A stretch of 5,249 nt of DNA, taken from Actinomycetota bacterium (lineage in GTDB: Bacteria > Actinomycetota > Thermoleophilia > UBA2241). A program made the position numbers and the translations under genes. Shown here in pieces: positions 1-4,905 of this stretch. The DNA is taken from contig PMKX01000207.1 in NCBI GenBank assembly GCA_003158705.1, positions 6,577-11,825 on the forward strand, written 5' to 3'. The notes under the pieces are model-generated. The model was not told the origin of the DNA and did not search any database. It saw only the letters and a list, made by a program, of their open reading frames with translations. Positions within the stretch are counted from its first letter, which is position 1, and each line of letters opens with the position of its first letter.

Positions 1-225
1 GCGCAGGTCGCCGCCAGCGACCCCGCCGTGTGCATCGGCTGCGGGGTGTGCGAGACCGTGTGCCCACAGGAGGCCGTCACGCTCACGGTGGGCGCCGACG
101 TGCACTCGGTGGTCGACGCCAACATCTGCCGCGGCTGTGGCATCTGCTCCGCCGAGTGCCCCTCGGGTGCCATCCAGCTCGGCGGCTTCTCCGACGAGGA
201 GATCCTGGCCGAGGTGCGCGCGTGA
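1..225 (+). CDS. hdrA: HdrA-type electron-transfer flavoprotein, C-terminal fragment (5' end outside window)
   Basis: The reading frame is open from base 1 and ends at TGA 223-225, so only the last 74 residues are visible. They hold two back-to-back [4Fe-4S] motifs: C11, C14, C17, C21-Pro and C43, C46, C49, C53-Pro (numbered from the window's first codon). They end in GFSDEEILAEVRA, which resembles the usual HdrA C-terminus. The fragment aligns by eye with residues about 610-685 of the HdrA-MvhD fusion at 1155-3731, in motif spacing and in the short acidic helix after the second motif. In HdrA this C-terminal ferredoxin domain relays electrons between an outside partner and the FAD. The FAD domain itself would lie upstream and is not seen, so a short ferredoxin is possible, but the terminal helix and the MvhD gene directly downstream favour HdrA. 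The stop codon overlaps the first candidate start of the next gene (GTGA, 222-225). Confidence 0.75.
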   Translation, partial: AQVAASDPAVCIGCGVCETVCPQEAVTLTVGADVHSVVDANICRGCGICSAECPSGAIQLGGFSDEEILAEVRA

Positions 226-716
226 GCGCGGCCGGGAGCGCGGCCGGCGCGGTGAAGGAGCCGGGTGCCACCGTGAAGGAGCCGGCCGCAGTGAGCACGA
301 GAGACACCGAGCGCACAGGCCGGCGCACCATCGTCGCCTTCTGCTGTCGCGAGTGCGCCTACGCGGCCGCCGACGCGGCGGCCAATGCGCGCACGCCGCT
401 GCCGCCGACGGTGCGCCTGGTGCTGGTGCCCTGCACCGGCCGCGTCTCACCTCTGCATATGCTCGAGGCCCTCGCCGAGGGCGCCGACGGCGCCATGCTT
501 GCCGGCTGCCTGGAGGGCCAGTGCCACTATCGCGAGGGCAACTTCAACGCCATCGACCGGGTCAAGTTCGTGCAGCGCATGCTCGACTCGGTGGGCGTGG
601 AGCCTGAACGCGTGCGCATGTTCACCATGAGCGCCGGCGAGCCGCCCAAGTTCGTGGCCGCCGTACGCGAGATGGACCGCACGATCTGCGCCCTGCCCCC
701 GCTGGAGAGGTCCTGA
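222..716 (+). CDS. mvhD: MvhD/FlpD-family [2Fe-2S] hydrogenase-delta-like subunit of an Hdr complex
   Basis: This is a soluble electron-transfer subunit expected to link a dehydrogenase or hydrogenase to HdrA. Numbered from the later start (GTG 291, 141 residues), family hallmarks are the FCCRECAY block (C18, C19, C22), PCTGRV (C48) and AGCLEGQCHY (C73, C78), the usual cysteines around the MvhD [2Fe-2S] centre. No in-frame TGA (selenocysteine) is present. The start is ambiguous. GTG 222 overlaps the upstream stop as GTGA, has GAGGTG (211-216) seven bases after its GAGG core, and gives 164 residues. GTG 291 has AAGGAG (276-281) with a 9-base spacer and gives a length nearer the family norm of about 140. 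I chose 222 because almost every other junction here overlaps and the region keeps coding-like third positions. The extra 23 residues are low complexity (SAAG and VKEP repeats). It is a paralogue of the C-terminal domain of the fusion at 1155-3731. Confidence 0.88.
   Translation: MSAAGSAAGAVKEPGATVKEPAAVSTRDTERTGRRTIVAFCCRECAYAAADAAANARTPLPPTVRLVLVPCTGRVSPLHMLEALAEGADGAMLAGCLEGQCHYREGNFNAIDRVKFVQRMLDSVGVEPERVRMFTMSAGEPPKFVAAVREMDRTICALPPLERS
224..247 (+). repeat. Perfect 12-bp tandem duplication at the 5' end of mvhD
   Basis: GAGCGCGGCCGG occurs twice without a gap, at 224-235 and 236-247. If translation starts at GTG 222, it encodes a repeated Ser-Ala-Ala-Gly. It looks like a replication-slippage product in a flexible N-terminal tail. 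Confidence 0.8.
252..285 (+). repeat. 21-bp-period direct repeat (VKEP units) at the 5' end of mvhD
   Basis: GTGAAGGAGCCGG occurs at 252-264 and again at 273-285, one period being 21 bases. In frame this gives VKEPGAT followed by VKEPAAV. Each unit carries a GTG codon and an AAGGAG. Confidence 0.75.
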
Positions 717-717
717 C

Positions 718-1158
718 ATGCCGCTGACCAACCGCGGCCGAGAGATCCTCGAGAGATTGCCCGGCGCCACCTTCCAGCACGGCGCCGGCATCGGCTGCGA
801 GATCGTGCGCCACGACGAGCTCTGCGTGGGCTGCGGCAAGTGCGCCACCACCTGCCCGTCGGGCGCTTCGCAGCGCGGCGAGACGTTCGACGTGGACCAG
901 TTGCTCAACGCGCCCGCCGACAGCCGGCGGGGAGCGCTCGGCGCCGCCCTGCGGCGCCTCGCGCGCCACGAGCCCAGCGGCCTCGTCGAAGTGCCCGAGC
1001 GAGTGACCGTCTACCGCACCATCCAGTACGACGCCGAGAAATGCCTCGGCTGCGGCGCCTGCGCCCGCGGCTGCCCGGTCGAAGCCATCGAGGCGCAGCC
1101 GCCCAAGTGCGACGCGGCAGCGCCCGCTGCCGAGGTGCAGCCGGCGGTGACGGCGTGA
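718..1158 (+). CDS. Dicluster [4Fe-4S] ferredoxin-like protein of the Hdr operon
   Basis: This is a 146-residue soluble protein with two CxxCxxCxxxCP motifs, C36/C39/C42/C46 and C109/C112/C115/C119, so it probably carries two [4Fe-4S] clusters and serves as an electron relay. The motifs are 62 residues apart. That is far more than in bacterial 2[4Fe-4S] ferredoxins, and the intervening part (about 57-98) looks helical, with charged and alanine-rich runs. Two more cysteines, C27 and C131, lie outside the motifs. ATG 718 lies one base after the mvhD stop and has GGAGAGG (704-710) with a 7-base spacer, a good site. The N-terminus has no signal peptide. Its place between mvhD and the HdrA-MvhD fusion suggests a structural or relay subunit, or a dedicated ferredoxin partner. 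I do not recognise a named family beyond 4Fe-4S dicluster proteins. The stop overlaps the next start as GTGA. Confidence 0.85.
   Translation: MPLTNRGREILERLPGATFQHGAGIGCEIVRHDELCVGCGKCATTCPSGASQRGETFDVDQLLNAPADSRRGALGAALRRLARHEPSGLVEVPERVTVYRTIQYDAEKCLGCGACARGCPVEAIEAQPPKCDAAAPAAEVQPAVTA
1115..1132 (+). other. Small GC hairpin upstream of the HdrA-MvhD start
   Basis: CGGCAGC (1115-1121) and GCTGCCG (1126-1132) form a perfect 7-bp stem around the loop GCCC, within the last codons of the ferredoxin gene and 22 bases before GTG 1155. There is no following T run, so it is not an intrinsic terminator. In DNA this GC-rich it may be chance or codon-driven. Confidence 0.25.
1143..1150 (+). promoter_or_regulatory. 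Ribosome binding site deciding the HdrA-MvhD start (GTG 1155)
   Basis: GGCGGTGA matches the anti-Shine-Dalgarno consensus GGAGGTGA at 7 of 8 positions, with 7 bases between its GG core and GTG 1155. The other in-frame GTG (1182) has AAGGA only one base before it, which is too close. The next in-frame ATG (1344) would cut off conserved cysteines. Confidence 0.6.
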
Positions 1159-3731
1159 GCGCCTCGGCTGGCGGCAAGGACGTGAGCGCCCAGCCCACCG
1201 GCAACAGCGAGCGCGGCAACGGCGCCGGCCCAAGCGCCCGCGGCAACGGCAGCGCGCCCGGCAACGGTACGCGCGGCAACGGCGCCACCGGCGCCGACGT
1301 AGCCGCGCGCCCGCTGGCGCTGCTATGCGAGTGCGCCGGCACCATGGAGAACATCGACTTCGCGGCGCTCGAGAACGGTCTCGTGGCGGCCGACGTGGTC
1401 CGAGGCCGCCACTGGTGCGGCCGCGAGGGCCAGGGCCGCCTGCTCGAGCTCATGGAGTCGGCGGCCGGCCGGCGGCTCGTGTTCGCCGGCTGCTCGCAAG
1501 ACTTCGCCGCCCGTCGCTTCCATCGCCTGCTCTCGCGCGGCCTCAAGATGGAGGTCGCCGACATCCGCGAAGGGGCAAGCTGGGTGCACGACGGCGACGT
1601 CCCCGCCGTCACCGGCAAGGCGGCCAGCATCATCGCCTCCACCATCGGCTACCCCGCGCCCAGCAACGACACGCTGGTGCGCGAGCACCGCGAGAACAGC
1701 GTGCTCGTGATCGGCGGCGGCGTGGCCGGCACGCAGGCGGCCTGCGAGCTCGCGCAGATGGGCCACAGCGTCCATCTGGTCGAGCGGCGGCCGTTCCTGG
1801 GCGGCCGTGCCGCCCGCATCGGCACCGTGTTCCCGACCAACGACTGCGGCCAATGTCTGCCCAGCACCGACGCCCAGGCCGGCACGCGCAAGTGCTTCCA
1901 CCGCAACGTGGCCATCGACGACCCCAACCTGCAGGTCTGGCGGAGGTCCACGGTGGAGTCAGTGAGCGGCGGGCCGGGCGACTTCGAGGTCGCCGTCCGC
2001 CGCCTGCCCAACATCGTCACCGACGCCTGCGTCAACTGCGGCGCCTGCGAGAGCGTCTGCCCCGAGCAGGCGAGCGACGGCGCCAGCAAGGCCATATTCA
2101 CCGAGTTCTACGACGGCCGCGTGGTGCGCACCGTGGACCTCGACACGTGCACCTTCTGCGGCGCTTGTGTCGAGCAGTGCCCGGTGCAGGCGATCGACTT
2201 CACGCAGAGCCCCGAGCGCACTACGGTGCACGCCGGCGCCATCCTCACCGCCGTCGGCTGCGAGCCGGCGCCGGAGAAGTTCATCAACCACCTGGGCTAC
2301 GGTCACGACGGCGTCAAGACGCAGCTCGAGCTGGCCGAGATGCTCGACGACTGGGAGGGCCAGGCGTCGCTGGGTCGCACACCGGCCACGGAAGTCGTGA
2401 TGGTCCAGTGCGCCGGCTCCCGCGACAGGCAGCGCCTGCCACACTGCTCGCGCCTGTGCTGCATGATCGCCCTCAAGCACTCCATCCGCCTCAAGACGCT
2501 CTTCCCGGCCATGAAGGTGACAATCTGCTACCTCGAGATGAGGACGGCGGGCGCCGGCTACGAGAACTGGTACCTGGCAGCGCGGCGTGCCGGGGTCGAG
2601 TTCCTGCGCGGCACGCCGCCCGAGGTGCAGTTCGACGGCGAGGGCAAGCCCGTGATCGAGGTCGAGGACGTGCCCGCCGGTCGCAAGGTCGTGCTGCGGC
2701 CCGACTTGGTCGTGCTCTCCGCCGGCATGGTGCCGGCCATCGATGTCGAACGCATCGCCCAGGTGCTCAACATCGATCTGGACGAGGACGGCTTCATCGA
2801 GATCCTCGACCGCAAGAATCGCGCCACCGAGACCACCGGCGAGGGCATCTTCGTCTGCGGCTCCGCCACCGGACCCAAGGCACTCATCGAATGCAACACC
2901 GAGGCCTCGGCGGTGGCCAGCGAGATCCACAACTTCCTCGCCTCCAAGGGCCGCAGCTGCGCGCCCGCCTCGGTAGTGCAAGCGGAGAAGTGCGTCGGCT
3001 GCGACGTGTGCGTCGCCGCTTGCCCGTTCGGCGCCATCAGTCTGGTCGAGCGTCCCGACGACGCGCCGCGGCCCCAGGAGGTCAAAGACGAGGGCAAGCT
3101 GGCCGTGGTCGACGCCGAGGCCTGCCATGCCTGCGGCATCTGCGCCGCCAACTGCCCCGAGATGGCCATCGCCCACAACCTCAGCGACGACGCCCTGTTC
3201 GGCCGCGTGAGTGTGATGACCGAGGGCGTCGAGAAACCCGTCATCGGCTTCTACTGCAAGGAGTGCGCCGGCGCCGCCATCAGCCTCAGCGGCCAGCAGC
3301 GCGACGCCTACCCGACCTCGGTGCGCCTCATCGAGCTGCCCTGCCTGGGCCGCGTGAGCGCCCTGCACATCGTCGCGGCGGCCAAGCAGGGCGCCGCCGG
3401 CGTGTTCCTGGCCGGTTGCGCCGAGGGCCGCTGCCAGTTCCGCCGCGGCGACATCAGCGCCGCCGAGCAGACGGCGCTCGCCGAAGAGCTGCTCGCCGAA
3501 GCCGGCATGGACGTGCCGCTGGAGCTCTGGCACCTGTGCGCCGTGGACCGCGCGAGCGTGGGTCGGCGCATCCGCCTGTTCCATGCCAAGGCCACCGGCA
3601 ACGGGGCCTCGGCCGAGATGCTCGAGGCCGAGGCCGGCCTTATCGGCGCCGGCGTGTCCGCCGGCGCCTGCGCTACCTGTTCTGCGACCACTGCCCCCAC
3701 GGGAGGTGAGCCACGTGGCGACAACAATTGA
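1155..3731 (+). CDS. hdrA: HdrA-MvhD fusion: FAD and Fe-S electron-bifurcating heterodisulfide reductase subunit A
   Basis: This 858-residue cytoplasmic flavoprotein is the likely bifurcating core. In order: a Gly/Asn-rich tail (1-50); the HdrA N-terminal Cys domain (C58, C60, C88, C113); the FAD Rossmann motif G188-x-G190-x-x-G193 with E210 ending the second strand; a Cys segment (C231, C234, C247); an inserted ferredoxin domain (C292/295/298/302 and C332/335/338/342); the conserved VQCAGSRD and HCSRLCCMIALK blocks (C419, C431, C435, C436); the FAD closing motif GIFVCGSATGPK (565-574); a C-terminal ferredoxin domain (C613/616/619/623 and C657/660/663/667); an MvhD/FlpD domain (about 693-810; C701, C704, C730, C755, C760); and a 48-residue tail with C839 and C842. 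HdrA normally ends after the ferredoxin domain, so the MvhD part is a fusion, as known for QmoB and some archaeal HdrA2 proteins. The gene starts in a GTGA overlap with the ferredoxin gene. Bifurcation is inferred from the family. QmoB-like function is less likely because full HdrB/HdrC partners follow. Confidence 0.93.
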   Translation: MSASAGGKDVSAQPTGNSERGNGAGPSARGNGSAPGNGTRGNGATGADVAARPLALLCECAGTMENIDFAALENGLVAADVVRGRHWCGREGQGRLLELMESAAGRRLVFAGCSQDFAARRFHRLLSRGLKMEVADIREGASWVHDGDVPAVTGKAASIIASTIGYPAPSNDTLVREHRENSVLVIGGGVAGTQAACELAQMGHSVHLVERRPFLGGRAARIGTVFPTNDCGQCLPSTDAQAGTRKCFHRNVAIDDPNLQVWRRSTVESVSGGPGDFEVAVRRLPNIVTDACVNCGACESVCPEQASDGASKAIFTEFYDGRVVRTVDLDTCTFCGACVEQCPVQAIDFTQSPERTTVHAGAILTAVGCEPAPEKFINHLGYGHDGVKTQLELAEMLDDWEGQASLGRTPATEVVMVQCAGSRDRQRLPHCSRLCCMIALKHSIRLKTLFPAMKVTICYLEMRTAGAGYENWYLAARRAGVEFLRGTPPEVQFDGEGKPVIEVEDVPAGRKVVLRPDLVVLSAGMVPAIDVERIAQVLNIDLDEDGFIEILDRKNRATETTGEGIFVCGSATGPKALIECNTEASAVASEIHNFLASKGRSCAPASVVQAEKCVGCDVCVAACPFGAISLVERPDDAPRPQEVKDEGKLAVVDAEACHACGICAANCPEMAIAHNLSDDALFGRVSVMTEGVEKPVIGFYCKECAGAAISLSGQQRDAYPTSVRLIELPCLGRVSALHIVAAAKQGAAGVFLAGCAEGRCQFRRGDISAAEQTALAEELLAEAGMDVPLELWHLCAVDRASVGRRIRLFHAKATGNGASAEMLEAEAGLIGAGVSAGACATCSATTAPTGGEPRGDNN
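1200..1286 (+). repeat. GGCAAC (Gly-Asn) repeat in the N-terminal tail of HdrA-MvhD
   Basis: Five in-frame GGCAAC units start at 1200, 1215, 1242, 1260 and 1275. The 16-mer GCGCGGCAACGGCGCC occurs exactly at 1211-1226 and 1271-1286. Together they encode a flexible stretch with repeated Gly-Asn-Gly, before the first conserved HdrA residues. Confidence 0.8.
3645..3668 (+). other. Perfect 10-bp all-GC inverted repeat upstream of the HdrC-HdrB gene
   Basis: GGCGCCGGCG (3645-3654) and CGCCGGCGCC (3659-3668) are exact reverse complements around the loop TGTC. It lies in the C-terminal tail codons of HdrA-MvhD, 33 bases before the Shine-Dalgarno site of the next gene. No T run follows, so it is not a Rho-independent terminator. 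It could be an mRNA-stability or processing stem, or only a product of Gly-Ala codons in GC-rich DNA. Confidence 0.4.
3702..3709 (+). promoter_or_regulatory. Perfect Shine-Dalgarno site fixing the start at GTG 3715
   Basis: GGAGGTGA is a full 8-base complement of the bacterial 16S rRNA 3' end, with 8 bases between GGAGG and GTG 3715. It fixes this start over the in-frame ATG at 3583, which would overlap the upstream gene by about 150 bases. It is the strongest ribosome binding site in the window. Confidence 0.85.
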
Positions 3732-4905
3732 CGCCAGCCTGCGCCAGGAGTTCGCGCGGCTGCGCGAGGAGTGCCTGCTGTGCTACCAGTGCGGCCAGTG
3801 CACGTCGTCCTGCCCCAACGGGGGCGATCTGGAGCGGGGCCCGCGGCGCATCATCCGCGACGTGCAGGCCGGCGAGATCGAAGCCGTGATGAGCAACGAG
3901 GATTTGTGGCGCTGCAGCGAGTGCGGCACCTGCAGCGACGTCTGCCGGATGGACGTGGACGTCGCCGCCATCCTCAAGCGTCTGCGCGCTCTGGAGCGGC
4001 AGTACGGAGGGCAGCGCTGCCCAGAACGTGAGGCGGCCGACATAGCCGCCAAGCGCTTGGGCAAGTACCCGCGCATCGACAACCTGGCCTTCGGCATGAC
4101 CATGGCCAGCAAGGGCCACGTGCCCAAGGACGTGGTCGGCGCCGCCGGGGCGTTCACACGCATCGTCTCGCAGACGGTGAACGCCAGGATGAAAGCCGGC
4201 AGGGCGGCGCCTGAAGGCGCGCCCGCGGCGGCCGCGAAGCCCGCCGGGCCGGCGCGCCCCTTCTACGCCGGCTGCGCTCTGCCGCAGGACGCCGACGCCT
4301 ACCGCCGCACACACGCGGTCGCGGCCGCCATCGGGTTCAACCTGGCCGAGACCGAGGCGGCTGCCTGCTGCGGCCACCCCTCGCGCGGCACCGTCGGCTC
4401 AGGGTTCACGGCCGACGAGCCGGTGCTCACCGCTTGCCCGGCCTGTGACGCCAGCCTCGAGGAGGCCGGCGTGCAGACCACGCCGCTGTGGGAGGCGCTC
4501 GTCGACCGCGCCCGGCGCGACGAGCGCCCGCTCAAGGCGGCCGCCGAGTCCTTCGTGCCCTACGTCGGCTGTCTGGTCGATCGCGAGCGCGCGCTCGCCT
4601 CGCTCGCCGACGCGGCCGCTCTCTCAGGCGCCCGCATCGAGCTGTCCTACCCGGCCCTGCACGCCGCCTGCTGCGGCGCTCTGGGCGGTATGTATCGCGG
4701 CTCGTCGGAAGGCGCGCGGCGCCTGCTGGGCTTTGCCGCCGAGCGCCGCGCAACCGTCGTCACGCCCTGCCTTCTGTGCCGCGACAACTTGCGCTCAGCC
4801 GCGCGCCGCGCGCATCTCAGCGTGCCCATCCACTTCTGGCCCGAGTTCTTCAGCGCCGCTGACGCCGGCAGCGCAGCCCCGACCGACGGAGACGCCCATG
4901 ACTGA
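3715..4905 (+). CDS. hdrD: HdrC-HdrB fusion (HdrD-like) heterodisulfide reductase catalytic subunit
   Basis: This 396-residue soluble protein should take electrons from HdrA and deliver them to a disulfide or related acceptor. The N-terminal HdrC part has two [4Fe-4S] motifs: C23/26/29/33-Pro, with an extra C20, and C67/70/73/77, the last followed by Arg rather than the usual Pro. A helical region (80-160) and an Ala/Pro-rich linker (about 160-182) lead to the HdrB part. That part has two five-cysteine CCG motifs, C187...C218-C219-G...C241-x2-C244 and C286...C319-C320-G...C352-x2-C355, which in HdrB bind two non-cubane [4Fe-4S] clusters at the active site. Length and domain order match HdrD of the membrane-bound HdrDE enzyme (about 400 residues), but no cytochrome partner is seen and an HdrA precedes it. 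The first CCG motif is short (20 residues between CCG and CxxC, against 30 in the second). It overlaps the HdrA-MvhD gene by 17 bases. A DsrK-like or BamD-like role cannot be excluded. Confidence 0.9.
   Translation: MATTIDASLRQEFARLREECLLCYQCGQCTSSCPNGGDLERGPRRIIRDVQAGEIEAVMSNEDLWRCSECGTCSDVCRMDVDVAAILKRLRALERQYGGQRCPEREAADIAAKRLGKYPRIDNLAFGMTMASKGHVPKDVVGAAGAFTRIVSQTVNARMKAGRAAPEGAPAAAAKPAGPARPFYAGCALPQDADAYRRTHAVAAAIGFNLAETEAAACCGHPSRGTVGSGFTADEPVLTACPACDASLEEAGVQTTPLWEALVDRARRDERPLKAAAESFVPYVGCLVDRERALASLADAAALSGARIELSYPALHAACCGALGGMYRGSSEGARRLLGFAAERRATVVTPCLLCRDNLRSAARRAHLSVPIHFWPEFFSAADAGSAAPTDGDAHD

Larger units (their letters stand above)
211..291 (+). promoter_or_regulatory. Competing ribosome binding sites and GTG starts for mvhD
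   Basis: GAGGTG (211-216) precedes GTG 222. AAGGAG occurs at 255-260, 12 bases before GTG 273, and again at 276-281, 9 bases before GTG 291. A fourth in-frame GTG lies at 252. Both AAGGAG copies sit inside the 21-base repeat, so the repeat itself creates extra potential initiation sites. Which start is used cannot be settled from sequence; GTG 222 and GTG 291 are the best two. Confidence 0.5.

Noticed and set aside
223..225. TGA of gene 1 as a selenocysteine codon, since some HdrA and MvhD proteins contain selenocysteine
   Set aside because: Reading on gives only a short Arg/Pro-rich stretch before another stop, and the sequence before the TGA already looks like a natural HdrA C-terminus. 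The real MvhD domain is in a different frame.
840..1154. In-frame 5' extension of the HdrA-MvhD frame to ATG 840
   Set aside because: It would run through the ferredoxin gene out of frame and adds Arg-rich sequence without homology. GTG 1155 has a good ribosome binding site and a GTGA overlap.
1959..3584. Long open frame of 541 codons on the minus strand
   Set aside because: It lies fully antisense to the HdrA-MvhD gene, whose protein has clear FAD and Fe-S motifs. The antisense translation shows no domain. Long antisense frames are common in DNA this rich in GC.
3645..3668. GC hairpin as an intrinsic transcription terminator
   Set aside because: No T-rich tract follows, and the next gene begins within 50 bases and belongs to the same complex.
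1325..3709. Open frame of 794 codons in a second + frame
   Set aside because: It is out of frame with HdrA-MvhD. Its product is dominated by Arg, Pro and Gly without motifs, typical of a GC-rich shadow frame.
3583..3714. Earlier ATG 3583 as start of the HdrC-HdrB gene
   Set aside because: The extra 44 residues are Pro/Ala/Arg-rich and lie inside HdrA-MvhD. GTG 3715 has a perfect GGAGGTGA at the right distance.
718..4905. Assignment as a class II benzoyl-CoA reductase (Bam) or Qmo cluster
   Set aside because: Bam and Qmo clusters share HdrA-, MvhD- and HdrD-like parts, but no BamB-type tungsten subunit or QmoC membrane subunit is seen, and the doubled HdrA/HdrC content does not match either. 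Sequence outside the window could reopen this.
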